DNA from: Paraburkholderia phenazinium
GTDB taxonomy: Bacteria; Pseudomonadota; Gammaproteobacteria; Burkholderiales; Burkholderiaceae
Assembly: GCF_900141745.1 (NCBI RefSeq)
Contig: NZ_FSRM01000001.1
Location: forward strand, 3,658,001 to 3,722,000
Direction: 5' to 3'
DNA: 64,000 nt
Part shown: positions 10,539 to 19,922 of the stretch, one piece after another
How positions within the stretch are numbered: the first letter of the stretch is position 1
Layout of the letters: every line of letters begins with the position of its first letter
The notes under the pieces: generated by a model
Told to the model about the DNA's origin: nothing
The model's database searches: none
The model's input: the letters and a program-made list of their open reading frames with translations, nothing else
Program-made: the position numbers and the translations under genes

Positions 10539-11002
10539 AGGCGAACTTCCTGCAACGTCGGTGAGTTCGCTGGAGCGAACGAATTGCGGTGGCGAGGCAC
10601 GCTGGCGGCGAGCGCATCGTTCGGCATCGTTGTAGCGCCGGACAGTTCTTCGAGATGGGACATGATCGGATCTTCCTTCGGGGAGGTCGCACCGCGCGCG
10701 TCGCGTGCATGCAAGCCTCCAGGGTGTGGCTTGATTCACGGGTGCGGGTGGACGCGCGAGGAACCGTCAGGATGAGACAGCAGGCACACAGTTTCTGTGT
10801 GCGCTCGGCCGTCACGCGCCCATGCGCCAACCGGTGGCTACCGTTTTAGCGACGGACTAAAGCGTCGGATGAGCTTTGAGCGAACCGCGGTGCGGTATGA
10901 ATGAGGGACAGGCGCATCTGCACACCCCTGTCGAAGCGCTTTCCGGCTGAACACCCGGAGAAAGTGTGGAGACGGACACGGATCCGTGTCCCGGTGGGCC
11001 TG
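10539..11002. other. Intergenic region upstream of the glucan synthase
   Basis: 464 bases between the start of the glucan synthase and the end of the small Lys-rich gene, both on the minus strand. The synthase frame stays open as far as 10739, but without a convincing start. I see no RNA gene, repeat or clear terminator here. The synthase promoter should lie in this stretch. Confidence 0.5.
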
Positions 11003-11143
11003 TTATTTCTTTCTTGCCGGTGCGCTGGCCGAAGCGGTCTTCGGCGCAGTCGTCGAGGACACGCCAACTGCAGGAGCGACCACCTTTTTGGCTTGCTTCG
11101 GCTTTTTGGCCTCGCGATTGCCACGCGTTGTGCTCTTTGTCAT
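11003..11143 (-). CDS. Small Lys/Ala-rich basic protein
   Basis: 46 residues from the ATG at 11143, preceded by AGGAG at good distance. The sequence is almost entirely Lys, Arg, Ala, Ser, Thr and Pro. It begins MTKSTTRGNREAKKPKQ and ends in ARKK, with no hydrophobic segment. Short proteins with the NREAKKPK motif are common conserved hypotheticals in Burkholderiales (from memory). The charge suggests nucleic-acid binding, but that is inference. The frame extends upstream to 11263, but the additional residues look non-coding. Confidence 0.7.
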   Translation of the reverse strand: MTKSTTRGNREAKKPKQAKKVVAPAVGVSSTTAPKTASASAPARKK

Positions 11144-11324
11144 CGTGCTTCTCCTGATTTGCCGGTCGCGAACGCGACAGCCATGTCGCGCAGTTTGGGC
11201 GCTTCTGGTCACTCTGTCGCGATTTATATTTTTTTTAGACCCGCAAGCGCTTCGCACTCGCACGCGCTAACGCCAGTGAATCACTAGCTGACAGCGTGCT
11301 CGCGGAAGCGCTTTACCGGCTTAC

Positions 11325-12092
11325 TCAGGCAATCCATCCGCCATCGACCGTCAGACTTTCACCGGTGGTGTAGCCTGCTTCAGGACTTGCCAGATACGAG
11401 ACTGCCGCGGCAATTTCTTCGGGCTTGCCGAAGCGACCCACGCTCGCGAGCTTAGTCATCGTTGCGTGGTCTTCCGTTCCGGGTTGCGGAGCCAATTCGG
11501 TGTCGATCGGACCGGGCTGAACCGCATTGACGGTCACGCCATACTTCCCGAGTTCACGCGAAAGACCACGCGTGAAGCCTCGAATGGCAAATTTCGAGGC
11601 GATATAAAGGGTCACGCCCGGCAGCGGCGCTGCCTCGCCGAAAGCCGAACCCACGTTGACAATGCGGCCCCAGCCGGTCTTGATCATGCGCTGCGCAGCG
11701 TCCTTCGCCAGTTCGATCGGCGCGCGCACATTCAGATTGAAATGCGTGTCATACGACGTTTCTGACGAGTCGAGGAACGGTCCGTATTCGACGGTACCTG
11801 CATTATTGACGAGGATGTCGAGCCGGCCTTCGAAGCGGCCGCCGAAGACGCCGTTCAGCGAGTCGATCAATGCCGTGACACCCTCGGGCTTCGCCAGATT
11901 GGCGCCGACTGCTTCCGCCTCGCCGCCTGCGTCGCGAATCGCCTGGACCACGGCCTCCGCACGCGCCGAGCTCGACGCGTAGTGGACGATGACCGATGCG
12001 CCATCGCGCGCAAGACGCGTTGCGATGGCAGCGCCGATGCCACGGGAAGCGCCAGTCACGAGTGCCAGTTTGCCTTTCAGAGCTTGAGTCAT
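11325..12092 (-). CDS. SDR-family NAD(P)-dependent oxidoreductase
   Basis: 255 residues from the ATG at 12092, preceded by GAGGTAA. Classical short-chain dehydrogenase: TGASRGIGAAI nucleotide-binding motif near residue 12, NNAG near 90, catalytic Ser in VGSAFG near 143, YIASK as the Tyr-x3-Lys pair near 157, and the usual C-terminal GESLTVDGGWIA. This is typical of 3-oxoacyl-ACP reductase-like (FabG-like) cytosolic enzymes, but the substrate is unknown. The LysR gene at 12212-13138 lies just upstream on the same strand (119-base gap) and may regulate it. Confidence 0.88.
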   Translation of the reverse strand: MTQALKGKLALVTGASRGIGAAIATRLARDGASVIVHYASSSARAEAVVQAIRDAGGEAEAVGANLAKPEGVTALIDSLNGVFGGRFEGRLDILVNNAGTVEYGPFLDSSETSYDTHFNLNVRAPIELAKDAAQRMIKTGWGRIVNVGSAFGEAAPLPGVTLYIASKFAIRGFTRGLSRELGKYGVTVNAVQPGPIDTELAPQPGTEDHATMTKLASVGRFGKPEEIAAAVSYLASPEAGYTTGESLTVDGGWIA

Positions 12093-12211
12093 GATTACCT
12101 CGACAGTGAGTTTTGAACGATCTGCATATGTGCCAACACGTTCATGCATTGGTTGATGCGTATCGTCCGCCACCGTCGCGAGGCAGGGTAGTCATCTGCG
12201 AGGAATAGGTG

Positions 12212-13138
12212 TTATCGCCGCTGAACGCCCTTCTGGGTCTCTATGCCGCCGTTCTCACCCAGCAGGTGCTCGACGAACGCGACGAAGGCGCGCGCTTTCG
12301 TTGTCGCCATGCGGCCGGACGGGAAGACGGCCCAGACGTCGATGGTCGGTAAAGTCCATTCGGTGAGAACGGCTTGCACGGTGCCGTCGGCGAGCTCAGG
12401 GGAGAACATCCATTCCGATGCGACCGCGAGACCCATGTGCCCCAGCACCGCCGTGCGCATGCCCTCGGCGGCACTCACGCTGACCCGCCCCGACACAGCG
12501 ACAGAGACTTCGGTACCGTCGTTGCCGCGGAATGACCAGGACTCGCCGCCGCCGCGCAACGAATAGACAATCGCCTGGTGCCGGCTCAGGTCTGCCGGTG
12601 TCGTGGGAGTACCGGCCTCCGCGAAGTAGCGCGGCGTCCCGACCACCAGTCGCCTTCCTCGCAGGAGGCGTTTCGCGGTCATTGTCGAATCGTCGAGCGC
12701 TCCCATACGGAGCGCCACGTCGACGCCGTGCTCGAGCAGATCGATAGAACGGTCGTCGAGGACGATGTCGATACTCAGTTTCGGATGCTGGTCGAGGAAG
12801 GTCTTGAGCGCGGGCAGAACATGCAGTCGCGCGAACGTGACGGCCGCACTGATCCGCAAGCGCCCCGATAGACCGTCCGACGATTCGCGCACGACCTGTT
12901 CGGCCTGATCCGCTTCATCGATCGCACGGCGAGCGTGCTCGTAGAATCGCTGCCCTGCATCGGTCGGCGCCAGGCCTCGTGTCGAACGCAGCAGAAGCCG
13001 CGCGCCGAGGTGCTCTTCCAGTTGCGCAATGGCCTTCGAGACTGCCGGCTGGCCCAACTTGAGCCGGCGAGCGGCGGCAGAAAATGAACCCGCGTCCACC
13101 ACGGTCACGAACGTTTCCATCGCCGTCATGCGGTCCAT
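12212..13138 (-). CDS. LysR-family transcriptional regulator
   Basis: 308 residues from the ATG at 13138 (GAGGGG upstream). The N-terminal winged helix-turn-helix is clear: SFSAAARRLKLGQPAVSKAI, followed by LEEHLGARLLLRSTRGL. A periplasmic-binding-like effector domain fills the rest and the protein ends in a short Gln/Arg tail. It resembles the CrgA/PecT-like group that often controls a neighbouring SDR or quinone reductase. Candidate target: the SDR gene directly downstream. Confidence 0.9.
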   Translation of the reverse strand: MDRMTAMETFVTVVDAGSFSAAARRLKLGQPAVSKAIAQLEEHLGARLLLRSTRGLAPTDAGQRFYEHARRAIDEADQAEQVVRESSDGLSGRLRISAAVTFARLHVLPALKTFLDQHPKLSIDIVLDDRSIDLLEHGVDVALRMGALDDSTMTAKRLLRGRRLVVGTPRYFAEAGTPTTPADLSRHQAIVYSLRGGGESWSFRGNDGTEVSVAVSGRVSVSAAEGMRTAVLGHMGLAVASEWMFSPELADGTVQAVLTEWTLPTIDVWAVFPSGRMATTKARAFVAFVEHLLGENGGIETQKGVQRR

Positions 13139-13257
13139 GCAGTGCCCCTCGTGGAAACTGTTGCAAGAAAAGAGCACAGTCTACCGAGCATCGGTACCCG
13201 CTGTCTTCCGCTGCGAGATGCTTGCTCCGTTCGCCCCTCGCTTGCCATCACCCTCCC

Positions 13258-13758
13258 CTATTTCCGCCCGCGACGGGCAAGCCAGCCATCGACGGCGAAC
13301 GGTCCCGATCCGCCCAGCACCAGAGCGGCAAGACACGCGAGATAAAGCAGATCGGTCTCGTAGCCAGGCGGCCCGAACTGCGCACCGGCTGACGTGACGG
13401 CCAGCAGCTTGATCGACGAAAACCCGTACTGAAGATGCACGGTCAGTGTCGCCACCATCAGCACCGCGATCATTGGCAGACTGACGAGCGGCACGAATGC
13501 GCCGACCATGACCGCAAGGCCGCCGACCAGTTCAGTGAGAATGGTCGCCCACGCCATGAAGTGAGGTGCCGGCACGCCGAGCGTATGCAAAATCCCGGCA
13601 AACACATCCGGGTTCTTGACGATTTTTGCGTAGCCGTGTTCCATGAATCCGTAACCGGTGATCAGCCGTAGTGGCAACGGGGTCCATCGCGCGAGACCCC
13701 AGCGGTGGGTCAGCTGGGCGGGATCGGTGAAACGAAGCAGGTGTCGTGCAGTGTTCAT
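13258..13758 (-). CDS. DoxX-family membrane protein
   Basis: 166 residues from the ATG at 13758. The DoxX signature is present: a first helix with PLRLITGYGFMEHGYAK, then ILTELVGGLAVMVGAFVPL, a third hydrophobic stretch around IAVLMVATLTVH, and a final helix LLYLACLAALVLGGSG before a basic tail. Four membrane segments are expected in the inner membrane. The biochemical role of the family is poorly defined (links to thiol/redox stress are reported). The TTG-started longer form from 13788 has no better ribosome site. Confidence 0.85.
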   Translation of the reverse strand: MNTARHLLRFTDPAQLTHRWGLARWTPLPLRLITGYGFMEHGYAKIVKNPDVFAGILHTLGVPAPHFMAWATILTELVGGLAVMVGAFVPLVSLPMIAVLMVATLTVHLQYGFSSIKLLAVTSAGAQFGPPGYETDLLYLACLAALVLGGSGPFAVDGWLARRGRK

Positions 13759-13962
13759 GCGCAAGGGTCTCCGGACGGACGTTAGCAAAGAACAGCGGGC
13801 AACGCAGCCAGGGACTGCATCGCCGCGCTCTCTTTGTAGTTCGTTGGAGAAGGACGCGCGGTTACAGCGCGGCTGACTATTTTTTTCCTGGCGCGCGGTC
13901 GCGTCTGCTGTGGCTACCGTCTACTGATGACACCTCAGACATGGCATGCGGCAAGCCAGGCT

Positions 13963-14994
13963 TCAGCCAATAAGATCCGCGCCCGTCGTCAGGACAATCT
14001 TTCCAAAGTGTGCGCCTGAATCGATCAACTCATGAGCGCCGCGAGCGTCGGCAAGCGCAAAGGTCTTGTAGACAACCGGCTTGACCTTGCCGCTCTCAAT
14101 GTGCGGCCAGACCTCCCGCTCCAGTTCCTTGACGATAGCCGCCTTGTCCCCGGATGAGCGCGATCGCAGTGTCGATCCCATATGCGTCAGTCGTTTCGTC
14201 AACATCGGCAAGACGTCGAGATCCTTTGCCGGCCCCTTGATCACGCCCACCTGCAGAATCCGTCCGTCCATGGCTGCGGCTTCATAGTTTCTGGCCACGT
14301 AGTCGCCTGCGATGATATCGAGGATCACGTCGACACCTTTTCCATCGGTAAGCCGCTTCGCTTCGGCGACGAAATCTTCCTCGCGGTAATTGATCGCGAG
14401 GTCTGCGCCTAGCGCCAGGCTGGCCTCCCGATGCGCTTGCGAGCCCACTGTCGTGATGATTTTCGCAGCGCCGAATGCCTTCGCCAGCATGGTCGCCGTG
14501 GTACCGATGCCCGACGCGCCGCCATGGATCAACACCGATTCGCCGGCAACCAGCTTGCCGCGCTGGAACAGGTTCAGCCATACCGTCATGAACGTTTCGG
14601 GCATGGCCCCCGCTTCCACCAACGTCAGGCCTTTAGGGATATGCATCACGTTGTCGGCGTGCGCGACTGCATATTCCGCGTAGCCGCCGCCAGGAATCAA
14701 TGCACACACGAGTTCGCCGATCTGGAATCGGGACACGTTGGAGCCGACGGCAACCACTTGACCGGCCACTTCCAGCCCCGGAATGTCCGAAGCCCCAGCG
14801 GGCGGATCATACAGCCCTTTGCGCTGGAAGACGTCCGGGCCGTTCACCGCCGCTGCGTGGATACGGATCAGAACCTGACCGGCGTCCGGCATCGGCACCG
14901 GACGCGTAGTCGGCACGAGGACTTCGGGACCGCCGGGCTGTTTGATCTCAATGGCCGTCATGGACGACGGCACACGATAAGTTGAGGCAGACAT
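13963..14994 (-). CDS. Zinc-independent NAD(P)H:quinone oxidoreductase (MDR family, PIG3-like)
   Basis: 343 residues from the ATG at 14994, preceded by AAGGAGT. Medium-chain dehydrogenase fold: an N-terminal GroES-like part with AAVNGPDVFQRKG, then the coenzyme-binding motif HGGASGIGTTATMLAKAFGA near 150. No catalytic zinc ligands are seen, as expected for the QOR/PIG3 subgroup. It probably reduces quinones or enones in the cytosol. The gene is divergent from a LysR regulator at 15146. The 151-base gap between them carries two inverted repeats, suggesting that regulator controls it. Confidence 0.88.
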   Translation of the reverse strand: MSASTYRVPSSMTAIEIKQPGGPEVLVPTTRPVPMPDAGQVLIRIHAAAVNGPDVFQRKGLYDPPAGASDIPGLEVAGQVVAVGSNVSRFQIGELVCALIPGGGYAEYAVAHADNVMHIPKGLTLVEAGAMPETFMTVWLNLFQRGKLVAGESVLIHGGASGIGTTATMLAKAFGAAKIITTVGSQAHREASLALGADLAINYREEDFVAEAKRLTDGKGVDVILDIIAGDYVARNYEAAAMDGRILQVGVIKGPAKDLDVLPMLTKRLTHMGSTLRSRSSGDKAAIVKELEREVWPHIESGKVKPVVYKTFALADARGAHELIDSGAHFGKIVLTTGADLIG

Positions 14995-15082
14995 GGATAC
15001 CACTCCTTCTATAGATGAGGCTCGATTGATCCGGGAGGATCATTGAACGAGAAACTCTTGCGCTCAGTATAGGTCTCGACAT

Positions 15083-15130
15083 TGCTGCGTATGTGCAGCA
15101 TTATTCACGTCGATAGATGCAAATTTGCAT
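15083..15130. promoter_or_regulatory. Divergent control region with two inverted repeats (probable LysR operators)
   Basis: Two perfect inverted repeats lie between the quinone oxidoreductase and LysR genes. TGCTGC/GCAGCA (15083-15088 and 15095-15100) is separated by 6 bases, and ATGCAAATTTGCAT (15117-15130) is a full palindrome. The second ends 15 bases before the LysR start codon and next to its ribosome site, which fits autoregulation. Regulation is inferred. Confidence 0.5.
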
Positions 15131-15145
15131 CAGGAGGGCGGCACG

Positions 15146-16021
15146 ATGAACTGGGATGACGCGCGAGTGTTTCTCGCGGTGGAGCGCGAAAAAACGCTCC
15201 GTGGCGCAGCCAGGACACTCAATCTCGATCAGGCGACGGTCGGCAGACGGATTGCGGCACTGGAGCACGCCCTGCGTGCCACGCTCTTTCTGCGCACTTC
15301 CGAGGGTTACGCGTTGACCGCCGCAGGCGAGGCTGCGCTGAAATCAGCGGAGAAAATGGAACACTCCGCAAACGAACTCATCAGACGAACTCAAGGCACA
15401 GACACACGGCTTGCGGGGGACGTCAGGGTCACCAGTACCGACTCGATCGCGCTCGAATTTTTGCTGCCCGCCATCGAACGCCTGCATGCTGCACATCCCG
15501 AAGTGCGCGTCCTGCTGGACACGTCGACGCGCATGCTGAATCTGGCAAAGCGTGAAGCGGATATCGCAGTCCGCTCAGTGCGGCCGGACAATCCCGATCT
15601 TGTCGCGCGGCGCCTGGCTCGCTGGCCCATGGCGCTCTTTGCATCGAATGCTTATCTCGAGCAGCACGGCAAGCCCGTCCTTGGCTCTGCATTTGCGGGC
15701 CACGATCTCGTCGTCTATCAGGGCAACTGGACCGGTAATCGATCGCCAACGCTTGCCGGCGAACCGATACACGCGGGGCGCATCGTATCGACCTTCAATT
15801 CCAGCCTCATGCTGCGTACCGCGGTAAAGGCCGGCATCGGCATCGGTGAGCTTCCGATACATCTGGCTGAACACGACGGCCTCGTGCAGATATGGCCTGA
15901 ACCCGCACGTGGGGCCGTCTATGAAATCTGGCTCGTCACGCATCAGGACCTTCGGCATACCGCGCGCATTGCGGCAATGATTGACGGTATTGTTTCCGTG
16001 TTCGAAGATCGCGCGAACTAA
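15146..16021 (+). CDS. LysR-family transcriptional regulator
   Basis: 291 residues from the ATG at 15146, chosen for the strong AGGAGG 9-10 bases upstream. The HTH region reads LRGAARTLNLDQATVGRRIAALEHALRA. The effector domain follows and ends near the C-terminus without extra modules. It is divergent from the quinone oxidoreductase, its likely target, with palindromic candidate operators in the shared promoter region. Confidence 0.9.
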   Translation: MNWDDARVFLAVEREKTLRGAARTLNLDQATVGRRIAALEHALRATLFLRTSEGYALTAAGEAALKSAEKMEHSANELIRRTQGTDTRLAGDVRVTSTDSIALEFLLPAIERLHAAHPEVRVLLDTSTRMLNLAKREADIAVRSVRPDNPDLVARRLARWPMALFASNAYLEQHGKPVLGSAFAGHDLVVYQGNWTGNRSPTLAGEPIHAGRIVSTFNSSLMLRTAVKAGIGIGELPIHLAEHDGLVQIWPEPARGAVYEIWLVTHQDLRHTARIAAMIDGIVSVFEDRAN

Positions 16022-16047
16022 CACCAGGTCGACGGTGTGGCCCGCAC

Positions 16048-17286
16048 TCATCCATATTGCGCGACGAGCGAGTACCACAAGGCGTAGATTTCCCGCATGC
16101 CTGGATCGTGATCGCTGGTCCATACCGCCGTTTGCACAAGTACGAGTTTCGAACGCGGATCGACAATGATTCGTTGGCCATCCATGCCTTGTAATGCGAA
16201 CATGCGCCGCTCACCCGGAAGTATCCAAACCTGATATCCATAGCCGAAGATCGGATTGGCTATTCCCGGCGCGAGAAAGCTCGACGATGACTCGACCGTC
16301 GTTGCCTGTAAAAGCCAGTCGCGCGGGACGATCTGCTTGCCGTTCCACGCGCCGTCGTGCGCCAGCATCAGACCCAGTCGCGCCCAATCGCGCAGCGTCG
16401 CGCTTACGCAGCAGTAGGTAATGTCCTGTCCGGTTGGATCGCGCCCCCATGACGCATCCGACTCCATGCCCATCTTCTTCCAGATGCGCTCACTCGCGTA
16501 CTGAGCCACGGACATATGCGTTGCGTGGCTCAAAACCAGGCCCAGCACTTCCGTTTCGATACTTGCGTAGCTGAAATGCGTACCAGGTGCGCGCTCGCGT
16601 TTGTCGAAGCGCTTGACGGCTTCGATTGCCCCTACGCCGTGCGTGCTCAAAAGGTCATGACCTAGCTTGTCGCGATCGTCGCCGGGATTGCTGTCTTCAA
16701 AGAAATGGACACCGGAAGACATATGCAGCAAATCGCGAATTGAAGTTTGCCCATAAGCATTGTTAGCCAACTCCGGCACATAGGCATCCGCGAGATCGTC
16801 AATCGAGTGAATCGCGCCTTCCGATATGGCGATACCAATCAGCATTCCGACGATAGTCTTCGCCATAGACTGCGACATGAACCGGTCGGCGTCCGTACGG
16901 GCGTAGCGATAGTGCTCGTAAAGAATGGTGTCGTCGCGCGCGATCAGCAGGCCGGTCACCGGGTTGCGATCGAGGTAATCGTTAACGTTGCGGTACTGAC
17001 CTCCGTACGGATAGTTCAGGGTGAGTTCGTGTGCGGAGGTTTTGAGTGTCGACGGAGCACCGGCCCTGGCAATCGGATCAGCTGGATGAACTTCGTCAAA
17101 GTGACTGTAGTAGCCGACAAACTGCCTTTGTGTTCTCGCCTGCCTCGGTGCGGGTACGGGATAGTGGTCTGCGGCACCGTAAGCGTCAGCGGCATATCCG
17201 GTGTCGGAGAACACCGCGTCCGACTGAGCCACTGCACACGACAACGCCAGAATGCAGCCTATGGTTACCTTGACGCCTTGTAGCAT
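16048..17286 (-). CDS. Secreted serine hydrolase of the beta-lactamase (class C/S12) family
   Basis: 412 residues from the ATG at 17286 (AAGGGA upstream). A signal peptide (hydrophobic core, AQSDA) indicates export. The active-site motif SMAK (SxxK) follows FMSQ, and YAS in FSYASIETEVLG stands where YxN is usual. These place it with penicillin-binding/esterase-like S12 hydrolases rather than true antibiotic-hydrolysing enzymes. The length agrees with the family. Upstream, on the same strand, is an inverted-repeat region (17303-17367). Confidence 0.82.
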   Translation of the reverse strand: MLQGVKVTIGCILALSCAVAQSDAVFSDTGYAADAYGAADHYPVPAPRQARTQRQFVGYYSHFDEVHPADPIARAGAPSTLKTSAHELTLNYPYGGQYRNVNDYLDRNPVTGLLIARDDTILYEHYRYARTDADRFMSQSMAKTIVGMLIGIAISEGAIHSIDDLADAYVPELANNAYGQTSIRDLLHMSSGVHFFEDSNPGDDRDKLGHDLLSTHGVGAIEAVKRFDKRERAPGTHFSYASIETEVLGLVLSHATHMSVAQYASERIWKKMGMESDASWGRDPTGQDITYCCVSATLRDWARLGLMLAHDGAWNGKQIVPRDWLLQATTVESSSSFLAPGIANPIFGYGYQVWILPGERRMFALQGMDGQRIIVDPRSKLVLVQTAVWTSDHDPGMREIYALWYSLVAQYG

Positions 17287-17598
17287 TGTCCAGTCCCTTT
17301 CTCGTTTAACGGTTGCGACGTTTAGACAGAAGATGACGAGAGTCATCTCCTACGCTCCCGTTAAACGGTGGATGGCGCCAGTTTCCGTCGGCAAACCGCC
17401 CTGAAAAAATTCCCAGATATTGCGAACTGCCAGGCACGGCTATGTCGTCAAGATGAGGGGCTTCATGGAAAAAGCTCCTGGCCAAAACATAGCGGCGCGC
17501 CGCGCTCATTTTGACCTAATTCTCCCTGCCTACCATCGCTTTCATGGGTCACGTCACCGAACCCGCAACGAAGCTCGATAACTCTCAGGAGAATTGCC
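17287..17598. other. Divergent intergenic region with nested inverted repeats
   Basis: Between the serine hydrolase (minus) and a small secreted protein (plus). CGTTTAACGG (17303-17312) and CCGTTAAACG (17358-17367) are exact reverse complements. Between them lies GATGAC-GAGA-GTCATC (17332-17347). In the hydrolase transcript they could form a two-stem structure; as DNA they could be operators. No gene is seen here. Confidence 0.5.
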
Positions 17599-17859
17599 AT
17601 GAACACACTTTTTCGTTCCGCACTGCTTGCCGCTATATTCGTCTTGCCCACAGCGGCGTTCGCGCAATCGGTCATGCAGGTCGATGAAACCCAGGTTGAG
17701 ATGGTCGCGTACGAGGCTGCCGGTCCGGATTCCGCGGCAGTGCAGGACCGCACCAGCACGTTGAGCGATCCTGCTGGCTCGCACGCAAGCACGCTTTCCG
17801 ATGCTGGATTCAATCCCGCCGCTGACGTAGGCCTGAATTCGATTTACGTCCGTCACTGA
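17599..17859 (+). CDS. Small secreted protein of unknown function
   Basis: 86 residues, ATG preceded by AGGAG at seven bases. A signal peptide (LLAAIFVLPTAAFA, cleavage before QS) is followed by about 63 polar residues rich in Ser, Asp and Ala, with two copies of STLSD (near 53 and 65). No cysteines or membrane segments are present in the mature part. It may be periplasmic or secreted. I do not recognise the family. Confidence 0.7.
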   Translation: MNTLFRSALLAAIFVLPTAAFAQSVMQVDETQVEMVAYEAAGPDSAAVQDRTSTLSDPAGSHASTLSDAGFNPAADVGLNSIYVRH

Positions 17860-17903
17860 TGTTGTGGGTTACTCGCGCGGCAGCTGCACGGCCACGCTGA
17901 TGT

Positions 17904-19742
17904 TCACGTCGCCAGCCGCGTGAAGCCGTCCGCGCTCCACGCGTCGGAATTCACGCCTTGGTGAATGAAGAACAGGCCATCGGGATCGTATCGGTGCTTC
18001 ACCTCGCGGAGCCGGTCGTAATGCGTTCCCCAGTACGCATGTTGCCAGTCGGATTGAAAAAAGCTGCTTTCCGAAATGTAGGCACCTGCATTCGGCACCG
18101 CGCGCCGTAGCACGTCTGCCGCCTCACGGATCCTCACCGAGGCCTGCCGGGCCCGTGCGAGATCGGGGCCATCCCCAGGCATGCCCCTGAACGCGGGAGC
18201 GGCTTCGCCCGCAATAATCGCGAGCGCAAAGGCGTCGAGCACGGCCGGGTTCATCGCCGTCTCCGATGTCCGCTGACGTGCCTCAGGAGATCCGCCGCCA
18301 AGTCCCTTGTTGAAGTGCAAACCGATCGACCAGTGACGGGTGATTTCGAACAGCATATCCACGAGTTGGGCTTGCGCGGACTGTGTCAGCAACGATACCG
18401 GCAGCCACGCGGATTCGTAGCCATAGATAAACTGTCCCGCCTCGCCCTGATTCGCAGACCAGAACACATCGCCGGCGGTGGCACCGGGCCTGTCGTCGGT
18501 CATCATCGCGCCGGGCACGTGCTGCATGATGTAGGCGGGATCCCATAGCCGCTGTGCCGGCGCGGCGAGGATCTGCGGCGGGGATGCCAATGAACATCCC
18601 GAGGCGGCGCTGGATACCCAGTCGAAGAATGGCTGCCACATGGCCGCCGCCTGATCGCGGCTCAACCCCTGAAACATCATGGAGATTCGCAAAGTGCCAT
18701 CGGCGCGTAGCGACACCGTTTCGCCCCAATGCTCGTTCAGGAGATTCTCTGCGTAGAAAGCAACGAACCTCGCAATCAGTTGCCGGAACGCCTCCGGCGA
18801 GTGCGTGTTGATGTTTGCAAAGATCACGCCGAAGTACTCGGGCAACGGATGGGTTTCGAGCGTCACACTCGCCACAGCCGCAAAGCTTCCGCCGCCCCCG
18901 CCTTTCAGCGCCCAGAACAGGTCCGGTTCCCGATAAGCGTTGACGACGCGGACGGCGCCGTCGGCCGTCACCACTTCCGCCTGCAGCAGCGATCCGGCGG
19001 CGTTCCCGTAGCGTTTCGAGAAACTTCCAAAACCACCGCCCAGGACAAGTCCGGCGACGCCGACCGTCGCACAGCCGCCCCCTTGAACGTATCGGCCACC
19101 GCGTGTGGTCACCGCGTCGTAGACGTGCATCCAGATGGCCCCTGCTCCCACGGTGACTGCTGGCCGAGCTGCTTGCCGGCCCTCTCCGCCTTGAGGGGTA
19201 AATCCGTCATGCACTTCGATTGCACGCATGTGCCGCGTCCAGATCAACAGCGAGTCGGGCGAATTGGATGTTCCCTGATAGCTGTGTCCACCGCCTTTGA
19301 TCACCAGCCGCAGGTTGCGCTCGCGAGCGAAACTGATCGCTTCGGAAATGTCCCGCGAATCGCTGGCCGCGACCGCATAGGCGCTCGGCGTCGACATCCA
19401 CGCGTCTACCCAGCCCGATGTCTGCGTCAGCGCCGGTTCATCGCCGAGGTAGTACGGGTTCTTCAGTTCGTGAAGCAGTCCCTGGCAAGTCGTACCGTCG
19501 GGCGCCTGCTGGCATACCGAGAGCGGCGCGGACAACCGGCTCAGCCGGCCGCCGACTCGATCATTGAGCGCGGCCCAATCGCTCTCCGTCGGCCAGTCCG
19601 CATCCGACGGGCGGCGGCGCCGCATCGCTCTATCCCCAGCGGCTCCGGCGTTGGTCGCGCATGCCGTCAGTGCGGGAACGGCCGCGGTGGCAGCGGCGCT
19701 TGCCGCGATCTTCAACAGGTCCCTTCGACTGAATCCACGCAT
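17904..19742 (-). CDS. Tat-exported FAD-linked oxidase of the berberine bridge enzyme type
   Basis: 612 residues. The N-terminus is a twin-arginine signal (SRRDLLKIAASAAATAA, then a Cys in TACAT that could be a lipobox-like residue). An FAD_binding_4 domain follows, with IKGGGHSYQG near 180 and GGCATVGVAGLVLGGGFGS near 240. The His of GGGHS and the Cys of GGC are the residues that carry bicovalent flavin in BBE-like oxidases. The C-terminal BBE segment HRYDPDGLFFIHQGV is intact. Likely a periplasmic oxidase of sugars, alcohols or aromatic compounds; the substrate is unknown. Confidence 0.85.
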   Translation of the reverse strand: MRGFSRRDLLKIAASAAATAAVPALTACATNAGAAGDRAMRRRRPSDADWPTESDWAALNDRVGGRLSRLSAPLSVCQQAPDGTTCQGLLHELKNPYYLGDEPALTQTSGWVDAWMSTPSAYAVAASDSRDISEAISFARERNLRLVIKGGGHSYQGTSNSPDSLLIWTRHMRAIEVHDGFTPQGGEGRQAARPAVTVGAGAIWMHVYDAVTTRGGRYVQGGGCATVGVAGLVLGGGFGSFSKRYGNAAGSLLQAEVVTADGAVRVVNAYREPDLFWALKGGGGGSFAAVASVTLETHPLPEYFGVIFANINTHSPEAFRQLIARFVAFYAENLLNEHWGETVSLRADGTLRISMMFQGLSRDQAAAMWQPFFDWVSSAASGCSLASPPQILAAPAQRLWDPAYIMQHVPGAMMTDDRPGATAGDVFWSANQGEAGQFIYGYESAWLPVSLLTQSAQAQLVDMLFEITRHWSIGLHFNKGLGGGSPEARQRTSETAMNPAVLDAFALAIIAGEAAPAFRGMPGDGPDLARARQASVRIREAADVLRRAVPNAGAYISESSFFQSDWQHAYWGTHYDRLREVKHRYDPDGLFFIHQGVNSDAWSADGFTRLAT

Positions 19743-19922
19743 CGTCTCTCCTCCACGATAGGGTGATTCGGAATGGTGAGGAATAGCCGCAATTTTCGAA
19801 TACTAACTCACCCTCGGCTGTTAGCCGGCGAGCGATCAAGCACCTCAAACACGTACGTCTTGCAACAGGACAGAGCTAGACGTTACGATCGCAAATCGAT
19901 CGCGAGAAAATCTGAGGTAGCC

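Noticed and set aside
10539..10739. 67-residue N-terminal extension of the glucan synthase
   Set aside because: The GTG start has no ribosome site and the added residues are Arg-rich, unlike the family's N-terminus.
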